DNA from: Deltaproteobacteria bacterium
GTDB taxonomy: Bacteria; Myxococcota_A; Polyangia; Polyangiales; Polyangiaceae
Assembly: GCA_016218915.1 (NCBI GenBank)
Contig: JACRCQ010000063.1
Coordinates: forward strand, 1 to 64,000
Reading direction: 5' to 3'
Length of the DNA stretch: 64,000 nt
The position numbers were made by a program, and so were the translations under genes. Numbering within the stretch: position 1 is the stretch's first letter; every line of letters starts with the position of its first letter. This document shows, in pieces, positions 52,625-61,803 of the stretch. The notes under the pieces are model-generated. The model did not search any database and had not been told where the DNA came from. It saw nothing but the letters and a program-made list of their open reading frames with translations.

Positions 52625-53599
52625 ATGTTGCCGCTTGGTCGCCTCCTCTCCATGGGCGTGCCACTCGCGACCATCATGCTCGCGGCCATGCTTGATCAAA
52701 TCCTCTGCAGTCCCAGGCTGACCGTTGCATTTCAACCCATTGTGGACGTCTCCGCCGGCCGCGCCGTGGCCTACGAAGTGCTCGGCCGCGCTCCGGCAAA
52801 CTTGCCGAGCACAGCAGGATATGCGCCGCCTCGCCCCGACCAGCTGGTGGAAATGGCCTGGAAGCAAGGCCGGTTGGTGGAACTTGAGCAGGCGTGGCGT
52901 TCGATCGCCATCGAGCGCATCGCTCGTCTCCCGGATCGCGCGGACGCTGTGTTCTTCTTCAACCTCGACACGCGCGTGATCGAGGACCCCTGCCACATCC
53001 CAGGCTTCACTCTCAGGGCCCTGGAGCGTGCAGGCCTCTCGCCGAAGAAAATCGTGCTTGAGCTATCTGAACGCGACCCGGAGCTCGGCGGGGAGCGCAT
53101 CGAGCGTACTGCCGCCCACTACCGGTCCCAGGGATTCCGTATCGCGCTCGACGACTGGGGCGCTGGTTTCTCGACCCTCGCAGCGATCGTGCGATGCAGG
53201 CCAGAATTCCTCAAGGTAGATCGCTCCCTCATCGACGGAATCTCGGACGACACCCTCCGGCGCGACATCCTTCAAGCCGTGCTCACGTTCTGCAGCTGCC
53301 AAGGGATCCACCTCATCGCTGAGGGGGTCGAGCGAGGCTCTGACCTGGCCACGCTCCTCGACAACGGTGTGTCGCTCGCGCAGGGCTACCTGCTCGGCCG
53401 ACCGGCACCCGAACCCACACCGCCCGCGTTGCATGTGACCGCTGTCGTGGAGTGGCTCGCGTCTCGTGTCAGGCGACCGCTCCGGATGTCCCCACGTAGC
53501 ATCGCGATCAAGCCCGTGACTCGGGCTGATGCAATCATGCAAGCGCAGCCCGCGCCTTCCAAAGCGCTGCCTTACAGAGAATTCAGATTTCGCGTTTGA
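52625..53599 (+). CDS. EAL-domain c-di-GMP phosphodiesterase-like protein
   Basis: 324 residues from ATG 52625 (several later ATGs possible). A lone EAL domain: signature AYEVLGR (Glu51-Val-Leu in place of EAL), FFNLDTRV (Asn), VLELSERD (Glu), IALDDWGAGFSTL (DDFGTG variant), FLKVDRSLI (Lys), LIAEGVE (Glu), AQGYLLGRP (Gln). All catalytic residues are present apart from the conservative signature change, so hydrolysis of c-di-GMP to pGpG is plausible. The ~60-residue tail is basic. Divergent from a histidine kinase; they may form a signalling pair. Confidence 0.88.
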   Translation: MLPLGRLLSMGVPLATIMLAAMLDQILCSPRLTVAFQPIVDVSAGRAVAYEVLGRAPANLPSTAGYAPPRPDQLVEMAWKQGRLVELEQAWRSIAIERIARLPDRADAVFFFNLDTRVIEDPCHIPGFTLRALERAGLSPKKIVLELSERDPELGGERIERTAAHYRSQGFRIALDDWGAGFSTLAAIVRCRPEFLKVDRSLIDGISDDTLRRDILQAVLTFCSCQGIHLIAEGVERGSDLATLLDNGVSLAQGYLLGRPAPEPTPPALHVTAVVEWLASRVRRPLRMSPRSIAIKPVTRADAIMQAQPAPSKALPYREFRFRV

Positions 53600-53822
53600 G
53601 GCGCCAAGTTCAACAGCCGAAAACTGAACAGGGGCCATAACTCGTCACCGCAGTACGTCGTCAACTACGGCGTGCCAGGCGATGGACCGTGCTCAACGCA
53701 GTCCGAAGGACAGCATCGCGAGACCAGCGCCGTTCGCTCCGGCGAAAGTGCCTCGGCGCCACGGTCGAGTTGTAGGCCGGGTGCTGCGTTCCCGCCGCGC
53801 GCCGCCAGAGGCGGCGGGAAGG

Positions 53823-54389
53823 TCAGAAGTGCCCGCCGAGCCCCAAGCCGATGGCCGAAGAGCCAAGAAGTCGGAGGGAGAATCCGTCGATACGAGGAGC
53901 GTTCGGTCGTCGAGATGTGTCGGGAATCGATGGATCGCGAACGAGGCTCTCTGACCTGACCGCAAATCCCACCATGGACAGCATGAGTCCCCCAACCAAC
54001 ATGCTGCCGCCTATGATCACAGGAGTCCTGTAGTCCAATCGCTTCGACTCGCAGGAGTCGTCGCCTGGTGAGCAGGACACGCCTGCTTGCAGCACGAGTG
54101 AGACCACCAACACGACTGCGCCGATGGAAGCAGTCGCAGCTCCGGGAATGAGAAGCTCGTATAGTGGCCTCGATTCAACGCGGTAGCCCCACGGAACCTC
54201 GCCTCCATCGTAGGGCAGGCGCTGCTCAAGGTGGGGGCTTGTCGCAGGAGCGGACAACTTCGACTGGGAGGATGTGGGCGCCGGACGTCGGTGATCGGCT
54301 GAGGTCCGCGCCGCTTCACACAGAGCATCTGCTGTGCCGAACACCGTTGCTCCTATGAACACGACAGGAATGACCCGTGACGCCCTCAT
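53823..54389 (-). CDS. Secreted/membrane hypothetical protein
   Basis: 188 residues. N-terminal signal (VIPVVFIGATVFGTADALCE), a Pro/Ser linker, then two membrane helices (GAATASIGAVVLVVSLVLQA; VIIGGSMLVGGLMLSMVGFA) separated by a short loop with Cys (SCSPGDDSCES). It ends SAIGLGLGGHF, a pattern often seen at the C terminus of myxobacterial membrane proteins. Function unknown. Confidence 0.65.
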   Translation of the reverse strand: MRASRVIPVVFIGATVFGTADALCEAARTSADHRRPAPTSSQSKLSAPATSPHLEQRLPYDGGEVPWGYRVESRPLYELLIPGAATASIGAVVLVVSLVLQAGVSCSPGDDSCESKRLDYRTPVIIGGSMLVGGLMLSMVGFAVRSESLVRDPSIPDTSRRPNAPRIDGFSLRLLGSSAIGLGLGGHF

Positions 54390-55216
54390 TGTCCCATGCT
54401 GGCAGACAGAGTTCCGAAAGGCAACCCTTGGTGACTCAGCAGGGTGCTGGTCTCATGCGTTTCAGTCGGCGGCGGGAGCTTGCAGGAGATGCTCCCGCAG
54501 GAAGCGACTCTTTGCATGTTCGCACCATATCCGCATGGCGCAATCCTGCGAAGACGAAGCGCGTGCCCTCTCGCCCCGCGACCCGACACTCCCGGCATCC
54601 TGAACCGCGCCGGATCGCGCGTTCCATGCGATGGTCGCGGAGCAGGCCATGGTCGATTCCGGCAAGGCGGAGCGTGTGTGCGGGTGCCGGTTGGGACCGG
54701 ACCTTGGTGTGGAGCAGCGTGTGATACCCTTGCCAAATGGAGAGGCTTCACTGTCTTCGCCGGATGCACGCATCGGGTCAGCTGACACCCTGCGAACGCC
54801 ACGCGGCGGGGTTCGGGAAGGTGTTGAACAACCTGCCCCGCTGCAACGTCTGTTGGCTTCCCATGGACCGCCCCGCGCCCGAAGTTGAAGCAACGCTTGC
54901 GTTGCTCGACGCGGTCATCGGCGAGCCGGTCGGCGTGGATAGGCTTAGCGTGACCTGATAAGCCATCGCCGCAGTCGCGCAGGCACGGCAACAGCAGGAC
55001 CTTATGCGTCGGCTTGAAACGCTCAAGCTCGACGACTCGCTCGGTCCTTCGTTCCCCTGGGCTGTTCATGTTGAGCGCGCTGGTCTCGTTTTTCAGCGCC
55101 GCTGAGCAATCGTGTGAGTGCTCTGCGCCACCGATGGAACAACGGCTTCCCATGCCTGACCTCAGCAAGAGCAGTTCTCCCTGTCACCTTCGCCTGGGCT
55201 GAGGCACAATTGCTCC
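54390..55216. other. Largely gene-free 0.8 kb
   Basis: Apart from the weak small frame at 54737, neither strand shows a convincing gene. Long frames here are antisense to each other and lack consistent composition. No repeats noticed. Confidence 0.4.
54737..54958 (+). CDS. Possible small Cys-containing protein
   Basis: 73 residues with a zinc-knuckle-like spread of Cys/His (Cys6, Cys19, His22, Cys36, Cys39 in CNVCWLPM), then an acidic helical tail (EVEATLALLDAVIG). There is no ribosome site, so it may not be a gene. Confidence 0.35.
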   Translation: MERLHCLRRMHASGQLTPCERHAAGFGKVLNNLPRCNVCWLPMDRPAPEVEATLALLDAVIGEPVGVDRLSVT

Positions 55217-56875
55217 GTGCGCATCAACTCCCGGTACCGAACGCAGTCCTCCGAGCGCGATGGCGACTTCGATATCAAGGCCGCATTGGACGCGCTTGGC
55301 GCAGAGGAGTTGCGGTCGTTCGTGCTCGAAGCGATCGGCGCGCTGGATGACGGATCCCGCATGCAACTTGAGGATGCGCTCGTGCGTCGAGCGTCCACAG
55401 CGAACGTCGGTTGGCGGCCTGCGGCGCCCGCGGAGGGGATCGTCAACGAGGTCAACAACTTCGTGGCGGCGGCCCGTCGCGTCGGGACTGCTGACCCGCG
55501 CCAGGTCGACGGATTCTTGCGACAAGCCGTCAAGGCATCGCTTGCCGGAGACCACCGTTGCGCAGCAGCCATCTTCGAGTCCTTGCTCGGTCCAATTGCC
55601 GAGGCTGAGTTCGACCTCGGGCAGCACGAGACGGTGGATGAAGTGTTGACCGTCGATCTGAATGACTGCGTTTCGACGTACTTGGCCGCCGTCTATCTGA
55701 CGACTCCAATTGCCCAGCGGGCTGACCATGTCTTGGATGCGCTCGGCAGCCGCGACGGTCTCGCCTGCATCCGGGACCCACTCCGTGCGATCGAGGGTGT
55801 GCTCGGCGGCGACATCCCCGAGATTGAGCAGTTCTTGCCGCTGTGGATCGCGCTCTTAGGGCGTGAAAAGCAGCCTGCCACCGATTGGGAGACGGATCAG
55901 GATCGTTGGCTGCGTGAGGCTGTCGGGCGCATGGAAGGCAGCATCGGGCTCGAGCGCATCGCTCGGACGACCAAGCAGCCCCAAGCGGTCCGCGCGTGGT
56001 GCGATGTCGTCGTGGCAGCTGGCGACTGGTCCAAGTCCCTTGCTGCGTACGCGGTTGCAGCCGACCTCGTCCCTTCCCCAATCTGGCGCGGAGACTTCCT
56101 CGATGGCGCAGCGCTCGCCGCCGAAGTGCTCAAGCGCAAGGACGCCGCAAAGCGGCTCGAGGCCGCGTGGCTCGGGGCGCCGTCTCTCGCCCGCATGTTG
56201 CGCTGGCTGCTCGCAGAAGATCCATCGGCTGCGACCATCAAGAAGCGGGCAACCGCGGCGCTCAAAGCGAAACCGACCAAGTCGGCGAGGCTTGTTGGAC
56301 TCCTGCACGTTCTCGCCCACGACATCCCCGCTGCCGCAGCGCTTCTGAAGAAGGCACCGGGCCTTGGTTGGTCGAGCAGCGACCATCCGGGCCACCTGCT
56401 CTTCTCTGTTTTCGCCTGGGTTTTTGGAGAGCCGTCTCCTGGGTCCGTGCGCGAGGGCATCGTCAGGGTGCTGAATCGTCCCGTGGCCTCGGAGCCTGAC
56501 AGGGGGGCGCTTGCGTTCGACGAGGGCGATGCCGCGAAGACAACCACTCCTCAGCTTGCGCGATACGCGGTCCTTGAGGCGCTGCAGCGCGCCCAGGTGA
56601 TCGAGGGCCTTGCCACCGCGGATCACGACTCAGCGCTAGCTGCCATGAAGGTTGCCGCGGAGAAGCGAACCGACGGTGTACTCGGCGAGAAACGACGTCG
56701 CCACTACGACCACGCCGCGCTGCTCATCGCTTGCTGCGTCGAGCTCGAATGCCGGATGAGCGGGGCAGGTTGCTCCGCATGGGCAGAGGCCATCCGAGCG
56801 CGGACAGCCCACTTCCCTGCTTTCCAACGGTCGTTGCGCAACGCACCGGCCCAGATGCGCAAAGCGTCGGTGTGA
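55217..56875 (+). CDS. Unknown 552-aa helical-repeat protein
   Basis: GTG start. All helical: an N-terminal module (DIKAALDALGAEELRSFVLE, then LDDGSRMQLEDALVRR) recalls proteins where a short helical pair precedes HEAT/TPR-like repeats. The middle has repeated WCDVVVAAGDW...YAVAADLVP and ...EVLKRKDAAKRLEAAWL units. No signal or catalytic motif. It is probably a scaffold or interaction protein of the island. Confidence 0.7.
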   Translation: MRINSRYRTQSSERDGDFDIKAALDALGAEELRSFVLEAIGALDDGSRMQLEDALVRRASTANVGWRPAAPAEGIVNEVNNFVAAARRVGTADPRQVDGFLRQAVKASLAGDHRCAAAIFESLLGPIAEAEFDLGQHETVDEVLTVDLNDCVSTYLAAVYLTTPIAQRADHVLDALGSRDGLACIRDPLRAIEGVLGGDIPEIEQFLPLWIALLGREKQPATDWETDQDRWLREAVGRMEGSIGLERIARTTKQPQAVRAWCDVVVAAGDWSKSLAAYAVAADLVPSPIWRGDFLDGAALAAEVLKRKDAAKRLEAAWLGAPSLARMLRWLLAEDPSAATIKKRATAALKAKPTKSARLVGLLHVLAHDIPAAAALLKKAPGLGWSSSDHPGHLLFSVFAWVFGEPSPGSVREGIVRVLNRPVASEPDRGALAFDEGDAAKTTTPQLARYAVLEALQRAQVIEGLATADHDSALAAMKVAAEKRTDGVLGEKRRRHYDHAALLIACCVELECRMSGAGCSAWAEAIRARTAHFPAFQRSLRNAPAQMRKASV

Positions 56876-57159
56876 TCGAACGCTGACTGTGGGCCGATCC
56901 AGCGTGGTGCTTCAGCAACAACCGGACGCCCCGATCGGGAGACGTAGAACGGGCATTCGCCCGCCTCTGGCGCGGATCCCCGGCCACCTTCCCTCGCTCC
57001 CGAGACGCGCCCAGCCTCCATGGAGGCGCCATCGAGTTCGAGAGGAAGGTCTGAGGACCGGTGCCGGCAACGGAGCGGCGGCTCGGCCCACGTTCCCGAT
57101 CGGTTCGCCCATGGCTTGGTGGCGCTTGGAAGGTCATTGGCCGGACACCCGCAACCTGG

Positions 57160-57636
57160 TTAGTACCAGGCGTGCACCCCGCAGCCGAGACGCCCGACCT
57201 TCTCGTACCAGCGCGCCGCTTGACGAATCGTCGCGATGGCTTCCTCGAAAGTCGAAGATGTCCCGCCCACCCACTTCTCCTTGGTCAAGTCGTATGTCTG
57301 TCCCCAGCCAGCCCCTTTCGGCTTCTCGGCATCCCCGGCATGCGCGCGTTCGAGGCGGTCGCAGGCGCCGAGGAGCTTCTTGGCGAAGACGATGGCTTTG
57401 GCCGCGGTCATGTCTTCGTACATGTGCGAGGCCAGGCTCTTCTCGCCCAACGCATCAAGCTCGTAGGCGGCCACTTTGCCGCGAAGCGAGCAGCAGGTGG
57501 CGAGCACGCCGATCGGGTTGTTGTCGGCTTCGAACGGACACGGCTCGTCCGGAAGGTGGGTCATGTGGCATGGCAATGACTCCTGGCCAGCCTTTCGTGG
57601 CATGTCGCAGGAGACGGGTAGGTTGTCCAATCCCAT
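57160..57636 (-). CDS. Unknown Cys-containing island protein
   Basis: 158 residues. N terminus has CDMPRKAG...LPCHMTHLPDEPCPFE and ATCCSLRGKVAAYELD, with seven Cys/His that could hold a metal or iron-sulphur cluster. The C-terminal half is helical (YEDMTAAKAIVFAKKLLGAC). No family recognised to me. Confidence 0.6.
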   Translation of the reverse strand: MGLDNLPVSCDMPRKAGQESLPCHMTHLPDEPCPFEADNNPIGVLATCCSLRGKVAAYELDALGEKSLASHMYEDMTAAKAIVFAKKLLGACDRLERAHAGDAEKPKGAGWGQTYDLTKEKWVGGTSSTFEEAIATIRQAARWYEKVGRLGCGVHAWY

Positions 57637-57729
57637 AGTGGTTGTCGGTTAGGAGTAAAGATGGCCGAGCAGCCGCCCCATCCGCCGACATCCAGTCATC
57701 GCCTTCCCTGCGCCACCTCACCTCCTTTC

Positions 57730-57784
57730 GGCCGGGCATTGCCGGCCAACTTTGTTGGGAAGCCCGCCGATGAACGGCGGGCTT
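57730..57784. ncRNA. Candidate structured RNA: three consecutive hairpins
   Basis: Three adjacent perfect stems: GGCCGG/CCGGCC (57730-57747), CCAAC/GTTGG (57746-57758) and AAGCCCGCCG/CGGCGGGCTT (57760-57784, 10 pairs, pentaloop ATGAA). The last lies 6 bp after the stop of the leftward gene, so it may simply be a bidirectional terminator. The string of three suggests an RNA. There is no strong U-tract (TTCTTCGT on +). Confidence 0.4.
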
Positions 57785-57789
57785 CTTCG

Positions 57790-58152
57790 TCATGGGTTGG
57801 GCCCACGCGCGGCTGAGCGAGAAATCTCGGAACGCCCAGGTTGCCCGGGCACGGTCGCGAGCACGCGCACCTCAGCGTCCGCGAGCCCACCTGCAGCGAG
57901 CATGGTCTTGAGCACGCCCTCCAGGTTGCGTGCGCGGGTGCCTGCGTCGCCCTGTGGGCTGCCCTCCGCGTCCTTGACCACCACGGCGCATACCGTCTCG
58001 GTCTTGCCGCGCGCCTCGCGCTCGAACACACCCAGCGGCGCGATCTCGATCGAATCGCTTGCTCCCAGGACGGCGGTTGCTCCGGCGAGCAGGTGCAAGA
58101 ACGCTGTTGCCTGTGATTGCTCGCCGAGTGATGCGACTACGAGGATCGACAT
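57790..58152 (-). CDS. Unknown 120-aa protein
   Basis: From ATG 58152: alpha/beta, MSILVVASLGEQSQATAFLH, then LLAGATAVLGASDSIEIAPL, ending in a helical and Arg-rich tail. It looks like a small flavodoxin- or Rossmann-sized domain without recognisable motif. A hairpin follows directly. Confidence 0.55.
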   Translation of the reverse strand: MSILVVASLGEQSQATAFLHLLAGATAVLGASDSIEIAPLGVFEREARGKTETVCAVVVKDAEGSPQGDAGTRARNLEGVLKTMLAAGGLADAEVRVLATVPGQPGRSEISRSAARGPNP

Positions 58153-58316
58153 GGTGTCCCTCCGCTTGGTGGATGCAGGTGGCAGGCACCTTGGGGTCAC
58201 CGATGTGCCTGACGCGCCTACGAGAACAACATGCCCGAGCGGCCTGAGCCGTTACGATTCTGCAGTCGAAGCAGGGAGAGTGACGAGATTCTGAGGACGG
58301 TTGAGCAAGTGAAACC

Positions 58317-58376
58317 GCGCGCGAAAGCGCAGGATTGAGGAATGGAGGGTGGACCCTGCGAGTCTGCTTCGCGCGC
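58317..58376. repeat. ~60 bp hairpin repeat, copy A
   Basis: Arms GCGCGCGAAAG (58317-58327) and CTTCGCGCGC (58367-58376) are inverted. The loop holds a second stem AGGGT-GG-ACCCT. The same architecture and sequence recur at 63104-63163. The right arm alone occurs at 51499. Confidence 0.65.
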
Positions 58377-58411
58377 GACCGCTCATCCGTACGCCTGACC
58401 AACAGGGAGCG

Positions 58412-58590
58412 TCAAGCCGCGGGAGTGGGCTGGCCCGATGCCGCGCCGAGAAGTAGAACCCGGAATCGGGTCCCCACGCCTTGTGACGACTCGAAGCAAA
58501 TCTCCCCACCCATCCCGCGAACGATCCGCCTGCACGCGTACAGTCCGATGCCAGTGCCGCCGCTCGCGACCACCCGAGAGCCTTGAGATT
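58412..58590 (-). pseudogene. Duplicated C-terminal fragment of a histidine kinase
   Basis: The - strand reads SGGTGIGLYACRRIVRGMGG, then EICFESSQGVGTRFRVLL and GAASGQPTPAA before a stop at 58412, almost the same as the end of the kinase at 51552. The rest of the gene is missing upstream. It keeps the G2 box but not the N, G1 and H boxes, so it is inactive. The homology extends ~55 bp beyond the stop into non-coding DNA, so it arose by duplication of a DNA segment. Confidence 0.8.
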
Positions 58591-59161
58591 GCAGACTGCG
58601 GAACGGCGACGTGGAAGTCCTGGCGCGTGATGCGTGTGCCCCGCCTTAGAATTCGCAGAATCTGGCTGTCACCCCTCCCGCCTTATGTCCTGCCCATGAA
58701 TCAGCTCCCAGGATACCCAGACCCGTCTTGCCCCGCGTGCCGTCCGCCGTTGCGGCGCAAACCAAGACGTCCATCGAGGAACGGACAGGACGGCGCACAT
58801 GGTGTTCGTCTGGAGCCGCACTCAATGCGGCCGGGAATCAGTGGACTCGGCACTCGCGGGAGCCATTGGAGAAGACCGGTGCCGCGTTCCGCACACATAC
58901 GGTCTCGTCCGCCGAACACCCAGGGGGGAACGTAGCGTTACCCCAACCCCCCGATTGACGATCCGCCCAGGCCAGTTCAACACCGAATTCGATCCCCGAT
59001 CACATCGGTTCATTCGGTGGACTGACCCGACTTGGGACAGTAGCGACCTGGCTGATCGAAAAGGGTCACGTCGACCGGCCCGAACAGTATCCGGGCGCGG
59101 CCGAATCAGGCGTTCTCGGCTCGAGGTTGACATTTCGACCGCGGCCTGTTGATCTCGAGAC
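58591..59161. other. Unassigned stretch
   Basis: About 570 bp before the rightward lipoprotein operon. I see no gene with coding character on either strand and no clear repeats. Probably contains the promoter of the downstream pair. Confidence 0.35.
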
Positions 59162-61792
59162 ATGCTACGATCCAGGTCACCAATGATCAGCGTGGCGCTG
59201 TTGTCCGTGGGGTTGGCTGCTTCCGGTTGCACCTGCACCGGACTGAGCCCATCGCAGCAGATCGCTGTCACACGAACAACCGATCCAATGACCAGCACGG
59301 AAGCAACGCGAATCTGGACAGTAGCTCCCGGGAGTGGCGTTGCGTCGATCTTGAGCACGGAGCGTTCGTGGAGCAGGTATCTCTTTCCGCCAGGCGATCC
59401 GACCGTCACGTCGCCACGACGCGGTGTGACCGCCGTGTCCTGGAAGGGCGAAGGATCGTTCTGGCACGAACGCGTCTACTATGTCAGCCAGGACTTGCAC
59501 ATCCATGAAGGAGCGATCGATCCCGGCCAGGGATTCTCGTGGAGCGCCGAGTACCAGCCTCCTCCCGGCCAAGGGGGATACTTCGGACACATCAGGGCGT
59601 TGGTCGCCGAAGCGGGGTCGATTTCAGCCGAGCCGATTCGCTACATTGCCGTTGGCACTGGGAAATGGGTGTTGAACTTCCTGGCACGGGACGGTTCGGG
59701 CTTTCACTTCGAGGATGCTTCCATGTACAGCGTGGGCCTCACCGCGCCGATCTTCGGCTCCGTCATGGTGGGAATCCCCTGGTTTTTCGCGGTCGATCCG
59801 GAAGGCGCGCTGCACGCGAGCGTGCGTCAGGGGGATCCGTTGGATCTGTGGCGGGACGTGAGCGTGGCGACTGACATGAAGTTCCAGGGCGACGGTGCAG
59901 CCGTGGCATGGGAGACGATGGACGGTTACCACTACATCTCCGCCATCGTACTCGATCAAAGCGGAGGCCTATGGGAGGTTCGTTTCCATACACCTAGCCA
60001 GACTCCCGGCATCTACAAAATCGATTCCGACTGTCTGCCGAGCAGCGCCTTCGCGCTCGCCGCTGCGGCACGGGACTATGGCTACGATGCTGCGTGCGTC
60101 AAGAAAGATGGCGTATACTACACGAGGTACTCGGCGTCAGACGATGCGTGGACGCATCCCGCGCCCACGCCGAATCCCCCGGACATCAACTACACACCAG
60201 TTGGGCCGCTCGCGATGGCGCCAAAGGAAGCGGTGGGGCAATTCTCAAATGACCCCAGGGTATACACGGTGGCGCAGGAGGTGCAGGGGGTCGGCTACGC
60301 GTTCGTGACTCAGCACGGCGAGCAACGGTGGCACAACCTGCTGGATTCTGAGATTACCTCGGAACTCATCACTGCGAACACCGCTGAGCATTGGACTGAG
60401 ACTTGCGCCGCGGAAGTCGAGGGCAACATGCTCCTCGCCTCGATGCGACTCACCGACAAGCAGATGCCGGACCTGCCGCAGGCCACGGTGCTTATCCGGG
60501 CGAAGTGGTCCTATGACGACGGCCACACGTGGAAGAACGAGACGGGGTTCATCACGGACTGGGCCTCGCAGGGAGGCGGGGATCGCTGGCTTCAGGGCGA
60601 TCCGACTGCCGTGTTGCTAAACAGCAACCCGAATATCGGGTACGTGATGTTTCATGAATTCAGGATGACCTACAACTACGGATGGTGCCAAAGCCGCATA
60701 CGGCTCTATCGTGTGACCCCGGGAGCGACGCAGCTTGTTGACGATCTGCCGCCCGAATGGCTGCTCCCGGCGGTCAAAGACCCGGACAAGGACCCGTATT
60801 GCACAACAAGCAACAAGCAGTACCTGGATCATCCGTTCATGGCAGCAGATCAGAATGACAAGATTCATATCGCCTGGCTACGAACCTCGTATGACTACTC
60901 GAATGGCATGGAGAAGGATCCGGGAGTGTTCTATCGCGTTTTAGACGGCATCAGCGGGAAGTGGGACAGCGACACGCTTGAGGTGGCCGGGCCAGCCTTC
61001 CCGCGGGGTCTTGGAGGCACGTATGTGGCGGTGGAACCGAAGCAAACAGCGACATCCTACGTGGCCTGGGATGCGTCTCCAGGCTCATCGAACGACGCCT
61101 TCATTTCAGTCTTCCGCTGTCAAGCAGCGGGACTCCAAGGGAGTAAGTGCGAACCGCTCGCCAGCCAGCCTGACGAACCCGCCGGGTCTGGCTTTGTGTT
61201 CGATCGATGGGCGAGTGTCGATATCGTTCGAGCAGGGAAGAGCGTGCGTCCGCGCGTCCCCTTCTGGGAGTTTGCCACATCGCCCCTCGGCGGAGATGGC
61301 TCCGTGATCGTCGTTGCATACGTGGCACGCGACAGCGCGAAAAGGGAAGGCTTGCGGGTGAACCTGTCGAACGACGGCGGCGCAACATGGACGGGGCCTG
61401 AAACGGTGCCTCAACAAGGTTCGGACAACGATCGCTTCGCTCCGATCCTGGGTGTTCTCGGCGACGGCACGGTCGCGGTTCGCTTCTACGAGATTGCGTA
61501 CGACTGGAACGGCGGACCCGATTCGAAGATCTGGTCAATGGCGGCCGTGCGGAATCCCAAGACACTGAAGTGGGATGTGCGGACGGCGAAGGACGACTCC
61601 TACTTCGATCTCACGCTCGGATTAGGCAAGTATCCGACCGGCAATTATCAGCCATTCTACGGGGATTACCGTGTGGTGACTGGTGGCGTCACGCACCTTC
61701 ATTTCATGATGAGCGAGCCATCGCAGCTCTGCCAGGGAACTTGCCTCTTGCAGGCGGCTTCATCCGACACGAGTTTCCTGCCTGGCCTGTGA
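59162..61792 (+). CDS. Secreted beta-propeller lipoprotein with Asp-box repeats
   Basis: 876 residues; ATG 59183 is an alternative. Signal with lipobox GLAASGC. The long mature part is beta-rich with Asp-box (BNR) motifs S/Y-x-D-x-G-x-T-W: WSYDDGHTWKNE and LSNDGGATWTGP, and repeated aromatic-rich blades (HIHEGAIDPG, FHEFRMTYNYGW). This points to a sialidase-like propeller, but the sialidase Arg triad and FRIP motif are not evident, so it may bind rather than cleave. First gene of a two-gene operon. Confidence 0.75.
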   Translation: MLRSRSPMISVALLSVGLAASGCTCTGLSPSQQIAVTRTTDPMTSTEATRIWTVAPGSGVASILSTERSWSRYLFPPGDPTVTSPRRGVTAVSWKGEGSFWHERVYYVSQDLHIHEGAIDPGQGFSWSAEYQPPPGQGGYFGHIRALVAEAGSISAEPIRYIAVGTGKWVLNFLARDGSGFHFEDASMYSVGLTAPIFGSVMVGIPWFFAVDPEGALHASVRQGDPLDLWRDVSVATDMKFQGDGAAVAWETMDGYHYISAIVLDQSGGLWEVRFHTPSQTPGIYKIDSDCLPSSAFALAAAARDYGYDAACVKKDGVYYTRYSASDDAWTHPAPTPNPPDINYTPVGPLAMAPKEAVGQFSNDPRVYTVAQEVQGVGYAFVTQHGEQRWHNLLDSEITSELITANTAEHWTETCAAEVEGNMLLASMRLTDKQMPDLPQATVLIRAKWSYDDGHTWKNETGFITDWASQGGGDRWLQGDPTAVLLNSNPNIGYVMFHEFRMTYNYGWCQSRIRLYRVTPGATQLVDDLPPEWLLPAVKDPDKDPYCTTSNKQYLDHPFMAADQNDKIHIAWLRTSYDYSNGMEKDPGVFYRVLDGISGKWDSDTLEVAGPAFPRGLGGTYVAVEPKQTATSYVAWDASPGSSNDAFISVFRCQAAGLQGSKCEPLASQPDEPAGSGFVFDRWASVDIVRAGKSVRPRVPFWEFATSPLGGDGSVIVVAYVARDSAKREGLRVNLSNDGGATWTGPETVPQQGSDNDRFAPILGVLGDGTVAVRFYEIAYDWNGGPDSKIWSMAAVRNPKTLKWDVRTAKDDSYFDLTLGLGKYPTGNYQPFYGDYRVVTGGVTHLHFMMSEPSQLCQGTCLLQAASSDTSFLPGL

Positions 61793-61803
61793 TGGAGGAT
61801 CCA

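Noticed and set aside
54386..55168. 260-codon - strand frame in the sparse region
   Set aside because: Arg/Pro/His-rich, no homology pattern, no ribosome site.
58822..59409. 195-codon - strand frame before the propeller operon
   Set aside because: Largely antisense to the lipoprotein signal and linker; unstructured composition.
59162..61792. Active sialidase
   Set aside because: Asp boxes are present, but I do not see the FRIP motif or the Arg triad.
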